DNA from: a virus
Virus record (IMG/VR): IMGVR_UViG_3300044642_000527
Span: 1 to 26,053 of that record
Strand: one strand, 5' to 3'
Length of the DNA: 26,053 nt
The notes under the pieces were generated by a model. The model was not told where the DNA came from, searched no databases, and worked only from the letters and a program-made list of their open reading frames with translations. Position 1 is the stretch's first letter, and each line of letters begins with the position of its first letter. Shown here one piece after another: positions 1 through 12,580 of the stretch. The position numbers and the translations under genes are program-made.

Positions 1-80
1 GAATTACTCACATCACCTGTATCGTAAGCGAATACTAAATTATTTTCTCCTAATGTATTTGGTCCTCCTGCTACTGGCAT
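1..80 (-). CDS. N-terminal fragment of a virion or fibre protein (cut by the window edge)
   Basis: The frame opens with ATG at 78-80 and stays open to the left edge, giving 26 complete codons. It begins MPVAGGPNTLGENNLVFAYD and continues with TGDVSN. The stop codon of the gene before it ends one base upstream (TAATATG), so it is the next member of the fibre operon. Starts of the kind 'N-L-V-F-A-Y-D-T-G-D' recur at the front of phage structural proteins, from memory of such genomes and not from a search. Too little is visible to assign a domain or role. Confidence 0.6.
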   Translation of the reverse strand, partial: MPVAGGPNTLGENNLVFAYDTGDVSN

Positions 81-81
81 A

Positions 82-303
82 TTATATAAATCTTTCTACT
101 TCTACTATATTCCAGAATGGTAATCCTCTTAACTGAGCTTCCCATCCGTCGAAGTATTCTTTATTAGTATTTTCTTCAGATAAGATCAATCCTCTTTGTT
201 CAAAGATTATATTTCCTTCTAAATCTGTAATTACCTTATCCCATGTACCCTCTCCTTGAGTGAGTATTAATTTCATAGGTTTTAATTGTGTATTTGCTGG
301 CAT
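82..303 (-). CDS. Small protein of unknown function in the fibre operon (73 aa)
   Basis: A 73-residue reading frame starting at ATG 303, just after the stop of the FReD-like gene (TAA at 306-308), and ending one base before the next start. No family is recognised. The protein mixes charged and aromatic residues, with a Trp-rich C-terminal half (DGWEAQLRGLPFWNIVEVER), and has no signal peptide or membrane segment. Its tight packing between fibre genes suggests a fibre-associated role, for example a tail-fibre assembly factor or chaperone, but that is only inferred from position. The coding call rests on gene packing and strand consistency. Confidence 0.7.
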   Translation of the reverse strand: MPANTQLKPMKLILTQGEGTWDKVITDLEGNIIFEQRGLILSEENTNKEYFDGWEAQLRGLPFWNIVEVERFI

Positions 304-305
304 AA

Positions 306-1039
306 TTATTTTATATAAACTGCTCCGTAATTATGATAATCTCCTCCTGAACTATCCCAGTATGGTGCATCTTGGTATCCTCCTCCTGCAAACCAGTTTC
401 CTGACCAACATCCCCCGTACCAGAATGGATTGTTATTGTAGAAGGTTGAACAGTTACCACTTCCGTACGCATCTTGATCATTGTCGTATGTTGTTAAGTT
501 AAATCCATTAAGAGCATGGTAAGAGTACATACCTGGTGTTCCTGTCGATGTCTCATCACTTACAGCTGCTGCACCACTAAATGCATATGTCGAAGTAAAG
601 TTATTAAATCTCCATCTATACCTTTTTGTATGTAATCCAGTTGATCCTAATGCCGCACCTGTTGTTGTTGATACAAAATTTACTACTGTTACATAGCTTG
701 AATTTGCTCTTTTTCCTAATAATTCCCAATACTTAGTTCCTATCCAAATATTATAATTTGATAATCCTGATAGAGGTGAATACGGGTCTACTACCGGTCC
801 TGCTGTATTTGTAGAACCTCCAGTTCTATAGTTACTTGTATTTACAGCATTTGAGTATGTTAAATTTGACATACCTCCTGTATTAATTCTATTGGCTAAA
901 ACACATATCCAACCACCGCCATCATACTCCTGGTCTACATATACAGTAACGTATTCCCCTCCAAGTTTTATTGAATAAAAACCTGAAGGACCTCTTACGT
1001 CTGAAACTTTATTATGTCTTGGTCCATGAATCTCAGCCA

Positions 1040-1040
<1 letters not shown>
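306..1040 (-). CDS. Putative phage adhesin resembling a fibrinogen-related domain (FReD)
   Basis: This 244-residue protein starts with an ATG that overlaps the giant fibre gene's stop codon (TAATG), so the two are probably translationally coupled. The N-terminal part has GFYSIKLGG (about 20-28) and YVTVYVDQEYDGGGWICVLA (30-49), resembling the fibrinogen-domain opening 'G-x-Y-x-I ... V-Y-C-D-M ... D-G-G-G-W'. The C-terminal part has TYDNDQDAYGSGNC (184-197), then FWYGGC (206-211) and SGNWFAGGGY (213-222). This follows the FReD pattern of an Asp/Asn-rich calcium-site loop, a Cys, a W-W/Y pair, a second Cys and an 'N-L-N-G' strand. Cys197 and Cys211 could form the conserved disulfide. FReDs of ficolins and intelectins bind glycans, so a receptor-binding role at the fibre tip is plausible. 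The assignment rests on motif spacing read by eye; a generic Tyr/Trp/Gly-rich fibre tip is the alternative. Confidence 0.7.
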
Positions 1041-6025
<4,985 letters not shown>

Positions 6026-6093
6026 ATTAAGTATTATTACGATTGGTTACCGGATTGCCGGCCCACTTCCTTCTTCAGGTCTATAATATATAA

Positions 6094-6102
6094 TATAAAT
6101 AT
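6094..6102 (-). promoter_or_regulatory. Promoter-like box ATATTTATA upstream of the giant fibre gene
   Basis: Sense-strand ATATTTATA, one of ten similar intergenic boxes. It is 68 nt before the giant fibre ATG and just beyond the stop codon of the 74-aa gene, giving the longest leader except for that of the scaffold gene. The leader contains a short GC-rich patch (6050-6064) that is unusual in this AT-rich DNA. Confidence 0.45.
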
Positions 6103-6103
6103 C

Positions 6104-6328
6104 TTATAGTTCTGCTTTAGCAGCTTTTTCTATCTTTAGAATACCTGCTTGCTTTTTTTTCTCTTCTTCCTCAATCATAGTACGGATTTGAGAAATCTCT
6201 TGATCTAGTTTTACTTGAAGAGTAGCTACAAAGATAGCCGAAGCCCCTTTTATTTCGATTACGTTAAGTGATTGTCTTAGGAGGTTTATTTCTTCTAAGG
6301 ATAAGTTATCTATGCTAAATAAGTTCAT
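6104..6328 (-). CDS. Small helical protein of unknown function (74 aa)
   Basis: Begins MNLFSIDNLSLEEINLLRQS and is predicted helical throughout. The C-terminal half is strongly charged (EEEEKKKQAG, KIEKAAKAEL), consistent with a coiled coil. No family is recognised. It lies between the terminator at 6381-6398 and the box of the giant fibre gene. No promoter-like box is visible in its own 50-nt upstream gap, so it may be read by run-through. A fibre-assembly or trimerisation helper is conceivable from position only. Confidence 0.75.
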   Translation of the reverse strand: MNLFSIDNLSLEEINLLRQSLNVIEIKGASAIFVATLQVKLDQEISQIRTMIEEEEKKKQAGILKIEKAAKAEL

Positions 6329-6377
6329 ATGTTTTTCTTTTTAAGTTATGAGATTTTTTTTAAAGAATCAACTAACA

Positions 6378-6402
6378 AAAAAGAGCCCTAAGGCTCTTGT
6401 TT
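6378..6402 (-). terminator. Rho-independent terminator after the 60-aa gene
   Basis: On the minus strand, AAGAGCC and GGCTCTT form a 7-bp stem (6381-6387 with 6392-6398) around a 4-nt loop, followed by a T run. It lies immediately downstream of the stop codon of the 60-aa gene (6401-6583). Confidence 0.85.
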
Positions 6403-6583
6403 ATTTTTCTAATCTTTCTAATTCTTTTGTTACCTTAACCCATATATTGTAAAACGTCTCAAATTCATGTCCTGTGTAGGTTGCCGATCTCAATTTTAAG
6501 AGTAAAAACTTTAACTCTTCTGCTGTAAAACTTTCAGTCTCTTCTTGTTTTAGTTGAGGCCTAATCTTGTCTATTAATCCCAT
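6401..6583 (-). CDS. Small conserved phage protein of unknown function (60 aa)
   Basis: A 60-residue protein, MGLIDKIRPQLKQEETESFT then AEELKFLLLKLRSATYTGHE and a helical end. Small proteins opening 'MGLIDKI' with 'L-T/S-x-E-E-L-x-F-L-L-x-x-L' are, from memory, common in uncultured T4-like phages, always of unknown role. The start ATG is 25 nt after the fibre gene stop at 6609, and the gene ends right at a terminator, so it is the last gene of the short-fibre unit. Confidence 0.82.
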   Translation of the reverse strand: MGLIDKIRPQLKQEETESFTAEELKFLLLKLRSATYTGHEFETFYNIWVKVTKELERLEK

Positions 6584-6608
6584 TATAACTTTTTTTATTT
6601 AATAACTA

Positions 6609-7679
6609 TTATGAATATATAAAAATATCTCCTGATGTTGCTGTGTATATTGCTCCTGCTGCTACAAATTCTCCTGTTGTTGGTGCTGATACGTGAGCTG
6701 CTTCTGTGAATACATATCCTACAAATGCACTATTACCGTTTGTACCGATTGTAATAGCATTTTGTGTATCTGTTAATCCGTTTTGGAATCCCCATCTATC
6801 TGTATCTACATCGTATCCAAAAGCAATATTTCCTGCTGCATCTGATCCTCTATCAATAATAATACCTGCATCTCCTGCTGAAGCTGATCCTGATGCTAAG
6901 ATAATGAATTTATCTTCTACATACAAGTCAGTTGTGTTTACCTGAGTAGTTGTACCATTTACAAATAAATCTCCTGTTACTGTTAAATTATTTCCAATTG
7001 TAACATCACTTGGTAAACCAATTGTAAGAGTTTGACCTGACATTGATGTCTCAACCTCTAGAGAGGTACCTGCAATAGTAAACGTTTGAGTTTTTAGGTC
7101 AACTGCTCCATTACCTGCTGAGCCAGATACGTTTAGAGTAGAAACTAATCCTGTTAAGTTTGCTCCATCTCCTGAGAATGATCCTGAAAAAGATCCAGAA
7201 AGATTTGAAGCACCTCCTGTTAACTGAATTGAAGTAACACCTGTAATTTCAATACCATTATCAAGTAAAGAAGAAGTTTGAAACTTACCTGCATCGTTAT
7301 CCCATTTTGTAATAGCGTTATCTGTTAAATCTATTGCTCCAGATACTGCTACTGAAACTGGTGCTATATTTGTATAGCTAAATGGTGCAATACCTTCTCC
7401 GCTTGCTATAGCGTTTTGTAAAGATGTACCTGTTGCTACAATTCCTGTTAGGTTTGCTCCATTCCCTTGAAAAGATCCAGAGAATGATCCTGAGAATCCT
7501 GCTGCTTGTACTTGAGCAGTTCCTAGGTTTAATAAAGTTCCATTGTAGGTAAGTCCGCTGCTTTCTAATGCTCCTCCTGCACCTGCTATTACTAAGTTGT
7601 CATCTGTTAAGTTAGAAGCTGTTACACTTAGTAAGTGCGCTGACGAGCCGCTGACAATGACTTTTTTCCAATTTGCCAT
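6609..7679 (-). CDS. Tail fibre / structural adhesin (356 aa)
   Basis: The N-terminus MANWKKVIVSGSSAHLLSVT is nearly the same as that of the giant fibre, pointing to a shared attachment site or trimer base. Two internal repeats, SGSFSGSFQGNGANLTG (63-79) and SGSFSGSFSGDGANLTG (161-177), are followed by a beta region with LTVTGDLFVNGTTTQVNTTD and LYVEDKFIILASGS. That signature recurs in fibres of marine T4-like phages. The C-terminal end is Ala/Thr/Gly-rich (GAIYTATSGDIFIYS). A promoter-like box lies 21 nt before the start. It is likely a homotrimeric fibre; the receptor is unknown. Confidence 0.9.
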   Translation of the reverse strand: MANWKKVIVSGSSAHLLSVTASNLTDDNLVIAGAGGALESSGLTYNGTLLNLGTAQVQAAGFSGSFSGSFQGNGANLTGIVATGTSLQNAIASGEGIAPFSYTNIAPVSVAVSGAIDLTDNAITKWDNDAGKFQTSSLLDNGIEITGVTSIQLTGGASNLSGSFSGSFSGDGANLTGLVSTLNVSGSAGNGAVDLKTQTFTIAGTSLEVETSMSGQTLTIGLPSDVTIGNNLTVTGDLFVNGTTTQVNTTDLYVEDKFIILASGSASAGDAGIIIDRGSDAAGNIAFGYDVDTDRWGFQNGLTDTQNAITIGTNGNSAFVGYVFTEAAHVSAPTTGEFVAAGAIYTATSGDIFIYS

Positions 7680-7700
7680 GTTTTATTGTTTTATTTTATT

Positions 7701-7709
7701 AATAAATAT
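7701..7709 (-). promoter_or_regulatory. Promoter-like box ATATTTATT upstream of the 356-aa fibre gene
   Basis: Sense-strand ATATTTATT, 21 nt before the ATG at 7679, in the 32-nt gap after the 121-aa gene. It is one of the three box copies ending in T. Confidence 0.5.
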
Positions 7710-7711
7710 CT

Positions 7712-8077
7712 CTAATTATTGAACCCTAAGAAGAAAGCATCACTTGAACTATAAAAGATACCCCCTGTTACTGCTGTCGGTGTTACGCTCTGTGGTGCTA
7801 ATTGCAAAGTTCCTTCTGTATTCACTTTTATCTTTTCATTTCCTCCAACTGATATTGCAAAATACTGACCTACTTCACTAAGATTAAGTTGAAAAGATCC
7901 TGTTATTCCTATATTTCTTGTTGTATTCCAATAGGACCCTGTTTGTCTAAAAATACTTTGATTGATAGATAAATCAATTCCGTTCAGTACAATAGATCCA
8001 GATATCTGGAGTGATCCGGTAAATACAGGTGCTCCGTTTAAGTCACCTGTTAACTGTTTCCATCGTATTAATGCCAT
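7712..8077 (-). CDS. Short fibre-like structural protein (121 aa)
   Basis: Starts MALIRWKQLTGDLNGAPVFT, a variant of the 'W-K' N-terminus of the two fibres downstream. It continues with GSLQISGSIVLNGIDLSINQ, the fibre-type 'tGSLxiSGSixLNG' strand pattern, and ends with VTGGIFYSSSDAFFLGFNN. It lacks the collagen or repeat sections of its neighbours. It may be a minimal member of the same family, either a short fibre or a base for the longer ones. Only 5 nt separate it from the stop of the preceding gene, so it belongs to the neck operon. The sequence AGAAGAA before its start is the nearest thing to a Shine-Dalgarno seen here. Confidence 0.85.
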   Translation of the reverse strand: MALIRWKQLTGDLNGAPVFTGSLQISGSIVLNGIDLSINQSIFRQTGSYWNTTRNIGITGSFQLNLSEVGQYFAISVGGNEKIKVNTEGTLQLAPQSVTPTAVTGGIFYSSSDAFFLGFNN

Positions 8078-8082
8078 TTCTT

Positions 8083-9309
8083 CTAATTAAATTTTCCTAC
8101 TATCACTATTTCGTCTGCTCCTGAAAGAGTATACTTGATGCTAGCGGTATCGAATACTACCACTATATCCCCACTTTCTTGAGAAACTGTTCTCTGACTA
8201 TTTGGAATATAGGTACTGTTTATATAAATAGCAAAAGATTCCTGAGTTATTGTGAAGCCAGGTGGAGGTATTGCAAATGCTTTACCTGAAAATACTGCTG
8301 TATCCCCACTTACAATACTTGTACCGGTTACTACTTCAGTGTTGTTAAGTGAGATAAATTCTATCTGTGCTGTTGTCATACTATTATCCTGTACTATAGT
8401 TACTGGGAGTTGATCATAAAACCTTGTTGAACCTGCTTTAGTTGAGGTTGTAGCTTGTCTCTGTAGGGAGGTGCTACTAGTTGCTGTTTCTATTCCAAAA
8501 CTTACTGCAGCTTTGGAGAAAAACTTATTTGGATTACCTACATTTGTATTAATTGCATCCGATACAATATACCCTGCTATTTTAATTTGAAAAGAAGTCT
8601 TTACTGTTCTGTCTCCTCCTTCAACTAATTCAGTTGTTGTTGAATAGTTATCAATTGCTGCTCTAAACTTAAATCTTTCTGGATCTCCCCAGTATGAATC
8701 TGATGCAAAGTTCACTGACTCTACTATCTTATTCATTTGCTCTACGTATTCTGTAAAAATAACACATGAGTAAACCAGGTTTACATAGTCCGGCATAATA
8801 ACTCCGTAATATTCTTTAACAGGTTCTCTATTATTTAAAGTAGAAAATCTATCGTATACATTTTTTTGTGAATATTTTTTTTGAAATACTCCAAAATGTA
8901 CAGGATTATTTGCATCCATTTTATTTCCAAGTGATCTATTCTTTTCAATAGAATCTCTTTTAACCATTATAAGAGGTGTTTGAATCTTACCGTTTTTATC
9001 TCTGTAAAATCCATCTTTTTGCATTGCTGCCCATCTTTCTGGTGATCCATAAATAACCGGAACGTTTACTTTTATGCTGTTCTGAATTACTGATGGTCTA
9101 ATTATATTGTTGAAGTAGTAGAATATAGATTCATCTACATCTTTTAATCCTACTTGAAACTGCTTTACATCATCTCCTTTTACAGTTCTTTGATTCTCTC
9201 TTTTTTTATTAGCAGGTACAAGAGATTTACCTTGACTTAAGTAAGGTTGAATAGTCTCTTGAGACAATTCGACTTGTGATTTCGGTACAGGTTTTCTTGT
9301 TAATGCCAT
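8083..9309 (-). CDS. Tail-completion / sheath-stabiliser candidate (gp15-like), 408 aa
   Basis: The diagnostic stretch lies at residues about 55-115: VDESIFYYFNNIIRPSVIQN, SIKVNVPVIYGSPERWAAMQ and DGFYRDKNGKIQTPLIMVKR. This 'NxVPViYgspERW...kDGf.RDknGk...PlI..kR' block is widespread in marine T4-like phages just after the gp14-like neck gene. I link it to the T4 gp15 tail-terminator position by gene order and general character, not by clear homology. The C-terminal third (about 320-408) is beta-rich and less conserved. The start overlaps the preceding stop (TAATG). A neck or connector protein of another type is the alternative. Confidence 0.85.
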   Translation of the reverse strand: MALTRKPVPKSQVELSQETIQPYLSQGKSLVPANKKRENQRTVKGDDVKQFQVGLKDVDESIFYYFNNIIRPSVIQNSIKVNVPVIYGSPERWAAMQKDGFYRDKNGKIQTPLIMVKRDSIEKNRSLGNKMDANNPVHFGVFQKKYSQKNVYDRFSTLNNREPVKEYYGVIMPDYVNLVYSCVIFTEYVEQMNKIVESVNFASDSYWGDPERFKFRAAIDNYSTTTELVEGGDRTVKTSFQIKIAGYIVSDAINTNVGNPNKFFSKAAVSFGIETATSSTSLQRQATTSTKAGSTRFYDQLPVTIVQDNSMTTAQIEFISLNNTEVVTGTSIVSGDTAVFSGKAFAIPPPGFTITQESFAIYINSTYIPNSQRTVSQESGDIVVVFDTASIKYTLSGADEIVIVGKFN

Positions 9310-9857
9310 TATAATATTGTATTTGCTTGTGTAGTTGCCGTTGTAATTGAATTAGAGTCTATTGGTGTTGCTTCATATCTTGAAACTATTCCAACTTTAT
9401 CTGCTCTTGTTAAATGGCATACACATATAATAGAAAGTGTTCCTGCATAGTCTGGTCCGTAGTCAGTTAGGTTATAATTCTCGTCTCTACCTACAAATAG
9501 CTGGTTCTCTACAGTGTTATCTACTTCGTAGTAATCTTCTTGCCACTGTATAATATCCCCTACTTCAGGTACAGTATTTACATCTTTTAAATCTTCTCTT
9601 AAAAATTTAAAACTTGTAGATCTTCCTCTATCAGGTCCAAAATCATCTACAGACATTCCTGGCTCTCCTCTATCAATAAGACAATTAACTTTTACTGGTG
9701 ACCAATAAACTTTTTCCTGAGCTTCTCCGTATATGTTTGCTTGAGTTTCTTCCAAAGACATTTTGTAATAGAGAATTTCTTGTTCTATTACATCTGATAA
9801 TAACTCTCTGTTTATCTTTATAAGTAGATTAAAATCTCTTTGGCTTCCGAATATCAT
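9309..9857 (-). CDS. Neck protein, gp14-like head completion protein (182 aa)
   Basis: The opening MIFGSQRDFNLLIKINRELL, then IEQEILYYKMSLEETQANIY and GEAQEKVYWSPVKVNCLIDR, is the pattern I associate with T4-like neck protein 14 in marine phages. It continues with DDFGPDRGRSTSFKFLREDL and VPEVGDIIQWQEDYYEVDN. T4 gp14 is longer (256 aa), so this is a compact version. Such proteins bind the portal vertex after packaging and form the head-tail junction. Both ends are coupled to neighbours by TAATG overlaps, which suits parts of one complex. Confidence 0.85.
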   Translation of the reverse strand: MIFGSQRDFNLLIKINRELLSDVIEQEILYYKMSLEETQANIYGEAQEKVYWSPVKVNCLIDRGEPGMSVDDFGPDRGRSTSFKFLREDLKDVNTVPEVGDIIQWQEDYYEVDNTVENQLFVGRDENYNLTDYGPDYAGTLSIICVCHLTRADKVGIVSRYEATPIDSNSITTATTQANTIL

Positions 9858-10156
9858 TATTCTATTTTTTCAATTGATTTTAAAGACAAGTCTACCTTTT
9901 TAATATTAGGTACTAACTTAAATGTATCTTTTTTTAACTTTTCAAATACAACTGGACCTGGTTTGGCAGTTAATATTTTTACTTTTAGTACAACTATATT
10001 TCTATCTTCATCTGAATCAATAGCTGTAACTCTTGTAACACCTGGCATAGCTCTAACGAAATCTGCAACCTCTGAAGCTGTAATTTCATCTTTGTGACCA
10101 ACCCTGATAAGGCCTTGGTATATTCCAAAAGTTACTTCGTTTATTAGTTTTCTCAT
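9857..10156 (-). CDS. Small conserved neck-operon protein (99 aa), unknown role
   Basis: Contains TFGIYQGLIRVGHKDEITAS, VADFVRAMPGVTRVTAIDSD and IVVLKVKILTAKPGP. The helix 'V-x-x-x-V-R-A-x-P-G-V-T-x-V', then an acidic turn and a strand 'N-I-V-V-L-K-x-K-I-L', suggest a small alpha/beta fold of ferredoxin-like type. From memory the same protein recurs beside neck genes in related uncultured phages. It overlaps both neighbours by one base (TAATG). A structural or chaperone role at the head-tail joint is inferred from context only. Confidence 0.85.
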   Translation of the reverse strand: MRKLINEVTFGIYQGLIRVGHKDEITASEVADFVRAMPGVTRVTAIDSDEDRNIVVLKVKILTAKPGPVVFEKLKKDTFKLVPNIKKVDLSLKSIEKIE

Positions 10157-11358
10157 TATCCTACGTATATTAACATTGGTACTTTAGATAAAGCATCATT
10201 GATATATTGTGTTTGTGTTGCTTGTAAGGAAAGCTGGTTTGTTAGAGATGCTGTTTGCATTGTTGCTTTTAAAGATTCTACCAAAGTAGCTTTCTCTGTT
10301 CTTGCATCTGCTAATAAATCTGCTGCATTTAACCTAACTTCTGATCCTGGTACTGGTACTGTTTCGTACTTACCTCTAACGTATGCTAATATCTCTTTAC
10401 AGGTAGCTGCTGCATACTTGAATATCCACTGACGTCCTATTGCGTTTATTTCAGAGTATACTAAATTTTGTGCATTAGCATTTGACATATTGGTTGTTAC
10501 ACCTGTTGTTGAACTACTTCCTCCTGTTCCTGTTATTGCTCCAGAAGAATTTGCAGAAGCTGCAAATGAAATAGTATCACTTATGTATTGACCTGTTTTT
10601 TCACTGAGTATATAATACTGTACTTTTAATTTACCGGCTTTTGCTGGTACTGGAAATAAAGTTAATATATTATTATGAATCTCAAAAGAGTAAGTTGATT
10701 TTCTTATTTGATCGTTAAACTCAATTGCTTGTGTTTTTAATACATCATAAGATGCTGGCATCAATAAGAAGTTTACCCCTGGTGAGAATGATCCAAAATC
10801 AAATGCATCCATAAGAGACTGAATACCTGTTCCTGTTCCTGCATATGGGTCAAAGTATCTCATAATAGCAGGAGGTGCTTCGTAAAATACTTTTCGTATT
10901 TCAATTGCTCCTTGTCCTATTAGAGTTGTAAGGTTATAGTCTTGTTGGTTTGCTACAAGATCAATCATTGCTGTTCTTAGGGTAACTGGTCCTCCTACTC
11001 CTGCTTCTGTTCCGTATTGTGCACTTGTTAGAATTACATTCTGTAAACTAGGTCTAAATATAGTTTGATTTACAGCTGAACCTCCAGCACTTCCTCCTAA
11101 TTGGGAAGATAATGTCTCTGCAGTTATAGCTTCTATTACTTCTTTTCCGTAAGCAGTAACTGCTTCTTCAAAAGCTGCGTAAAGTTGTCTTTCGTGTAAT
11201 TCTATATCTAGTACCGGCCATCCTAATTTCTCAGCACAATAACGTGCTACCTTAGGTGCATCTTCTTGGAAAGATAAGTCATCATCATAAAAGCCAAAGG
11301 GAGTTGATTCCCCTGCTATGAAGTTTGTACTACCATCCCAGATTTGAATATTTGCCAT
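10156..11358 (-). CDS. Neck / head-completion protein candidate (gp13-like), 400 aa
   Basis: The N-terminal block TPFGFYDDDLSFQEDAPKVA, RYCAEKLGWPVLDIELHERQ and LYAAFEEAVTAYGKEV (about 19-75) is the conserved opening of a protein found before the gp14-like gene in marine T4-like phages and often labelled neck protein. The middle is variable. The end is helical, with Ala/Gln-rich sequence and LLADARTEKATLVESLKATM. T4 gp13 is 309 aa, so this form is longer. Gene order (this, small protein, gp14-like, gp15-like) supports a head-completion role, but homology to T4 gp13 itself is not shown. It follows the 139-aa gene by 12 nt. Confidence 0.83.
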   Translation of the reverse strand: MANIQIWDGSTNFIAGESTPFGFYDDDLSFQEDAPKVARYCAEKLGWPVLDIELHERQLYAAFEEAVTAYGKEVIEAITAETLSSQLGGSAGGSAVNQTIFRPSLQNVILTSAQYGTEAGVGGPVTLRTAMIDLVANQQDYNLTTLIGQGAIEIRKVFYEAPPAIMRYFDPYAGTGTGIQSLMDAFDFGSFSPGVNFLLMPASYDVLKTQAIEFNDQIRKSTYSFEIHNNILTLFPVPAKAGKLKVQYYILSEKTGQYISDTISFAASANSSGAITGTGGSSSTTGVTTNMSNANAQNLVYSEINAIGRQWIFKYAAATCKEILAYVRGKYETVPVPGSEVRLNAADLLADARTEKATLVESLKATMQTASLTNQLSLQATQTQYINDALSKVPMLIYVG

Positions 11359-11370
11359 GTTTTAAAAAGT

Positions 11371-11790
11371 TTAAGTAGTTACTACTAAGTATCCAATAGT
11401 AGCTTCTGAGTCAACTGGAGAAGCTTTTACTGATCTTAAATCTCCATATGTAAAGTTATTAAACTGACCGCTTACGTATTCTGAATTAAATATAAAGCTA
11501 CCGCTTCCTCGAAGTAGGAAGTTGAATTGATGTGTTGAACCAGATAGTTGTAAATTAACAGATCCTGTTGAAAGATTTGAAATTCTAGCATACCTTACAC
11601 TGCTTGATACAAAAGTACCTGCTCCTGGAAGTGCTGCTAAGTTAATAATCTCAGTCATTGATCCTGAAGGTACTGACATTACTCTGCTATCTGCATAGTT
11701 AACACCTGTTATAGATGTTTCAAAGTTTGTACCTCTTTCAACTCCGTTTAATTTAAGTCTTTCTCGTATAAAGTATGTAAATTTTGCCAT
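11371..11790 (-). CDS. Beta-rich virion protein, possible decoration protein (139 aa)
   Basis: I place the start at ATG 11790 (MAKFTYFIRERLKLNGVERG) and not at the upstream TTG 11796. ATG is the usual start here, and the promoter-like box then sits 16 nt away, matching other genes. The protein is mostly short Ser/Gly/Thr-rich strands (AALPGAGTFVSSSVRYARIS, GSVNLQLSGSTHQFNFLL, GSGSFIFNSEYVSGQF) with few charges, suggesting a compact beta barrel. No catalytic motif or membrane segment is seen. Similar small proteins sit near the neck and capsid genes of related phages. A capsid decoration or neck-whisker role is possible but unproven. Confidence 0.83.
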   Translation of the reverse strand: MAKFTYFIRERLKLNGVERGTNFETSITGVNYADSRVMSVPSGSMTEIINLAALPGAGTFVSSSVRYARISNLSTGSVNLQLSGSTHQFNFLLRGSGSFIFNSEYVSGQFNNFTYGDLRSVKASPVDSEATIGYLVVTT

Positions 11791-11806
11791 TACCAAATAG
11801 TTTATT

Positions 11807-11815
11807 TATAAATAG
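11807..11815 (-). promoter_or_regulatory. Promoter-like box CTATTTATA upstream of the neck operon
   Basis: Sense-strand CTATTTATA, 16 nt before ATG 11790. The site extends to TATTTATAAATA and is therefore nearly palindromic. It would drive the run of genes from 11790 to 7712. Confidence 0.55.
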
Positions 11816-11824
11816 CGACTTACT

Positions 11825-12511
11825 TTAATCCCTAAAATCTTGATATACCTTTAGTATAGGTGCTACAATCTCATGTCTGTGATTAGCTTTTAAAGCAAAT
11901 ACTCTAAAACCTTTTACTTGCTCTTCAATTCTTGTAAGAAAAGAAAATCCTGTTTCTTTCTTTACTTTTAAATCTATTTGAGCTAAATCCCCGCAGATTA
12001 CCATTTTAGAATTTTTACCAAGTCTCCCCAATACTGTTTCCATTTGATCTTGAGTAACGTTTTGTGCCTCATCTACAATTACAAAAGAGTTAACAAATGT
12101 TCTACCTCTCATAAATGCAAATGGTACAATTTCAATATTTCCGTATTCCAATTCTTTATCTACTTTATCTTTTCCGTATAGCATATAAAGGTTGTGGTAT
12201 ATTGGTGCTAACCACGGATCCATCTTTTCTTTAAGATCGCCTGGTAAAAAGCCTAATTCTTCCTTAGCCACTGTAGGTCTTGTGATAACAATCTTCTCTA
12301 CCTCTTTACAGAATAACATATCTAGAGCTGCTTGTACTGCTACTAAAGTCTTTCCTGAACCTGCCATTCCTTTTAGAACGACTACTGGATTTTCTACGAT
12401 AAGTGCTTTTGCTAATTTTTGTTCGTCATTAAGTTGGAGTTGAAACTTAATTGGGTTTTTTGGTTTTCTCTTTGGAGTAAAAACCTCATCGGTGTGATGG
12501 TTAGAAGCCAT
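11825..12511 (-). CDS. phoH: PhoH-like P-loop ATPase (228 aa)
   Basis: A complete short PhoH-type ATPase. Walker A is GMAGSGKT (48-55), the family block ITRPTVAKEELGFLPGDLKE lies at about 76-95 and KMDPWLAPIYHNL follows. FAFMRGRTF (131-139) is followed by Walker B with VIVDEAQN (144-151), then VICGDLAQIDL (171-181) as the sensor region. It lacks the extra N-terminal domain of cellular PhoH (E. coli about 354 aa), as is usual in phages. The family is widespread in marine phages and used as a marker gene; its biochemical role during infection is still unclear (phosphate-stress or RNA-related ATPase). It has its own upstream box and a terminator before that, so it is expressed separately among virion genes. 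Confidence 0.95.
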   Translation of the reverse strand: MASNHHTDEVFTPKRKPKNPIKFQLQLNDEQKLAKALIVENPVVVLKGMAGSGKTLVAVQAALDMLFCKEVEKIVITRPTVAKEELGFLPGDLKEKMDPWLAPIYHNLYMLYGKDKVDKELEYGNIEIVPFAFMRGRTFVNSFVIVDEAQNVTQDQMETVLGRLGKNSKMVICGDLAQIDLKVKKETGFSFLTRIEEQVKGFRVFALKANHRHEIVAPILKVYQDFRD

Positions 12512-12534
12512 AAATATAAACTGTATTTGTTTAC

Positions 12535-12543
12535 AATAAATAT
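12535..12543 (-). promoter_or_regulatory. Promoter-like box ATATTTATT upstream of phoH
   Basis: Sense-strand ATATTTATT, 23 nt before the PhoH start and directly after the terminator at 12552-12571. A second partial match, TATTTATG, overlaps the start codon itself. Confidence 0.45.
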
Positions 12544-12547
12544 ACGA

Positions 12548-12573
12548 AAAAAGCCTAGTAAAAACTAGGCTCT
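12548..12573 (-). terminator. Rho-independent terminator after the 86-aa gene
   Basis: A perfect 8-bp stem, AGCCTAGT with ACTAGGCT (12552-12559 and 12564-12571), with a 4-nt loop and a T6 run on the minus strand. It ends the unit containing the 199-aa and 86-aa genes. Confidence 0.9.
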
Positions 12574-12580
12574 CTGTTGT

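Noticed and set aside
6046-6066. GC-rich patch with CCGG repeats as a terminator or operator
   Set aside because: Only a 4-bp stem (CCGG-CAAT-CCGG) with no T run; too weak to call. Mentioned only as part of the fibre leader.
11791-11796. TTG start at 11796 for the 139-aa gene
   Set aside because: ATG at 11790 gives the usual MAKF opening and the usual 16-nt distance to the promoter-like box.
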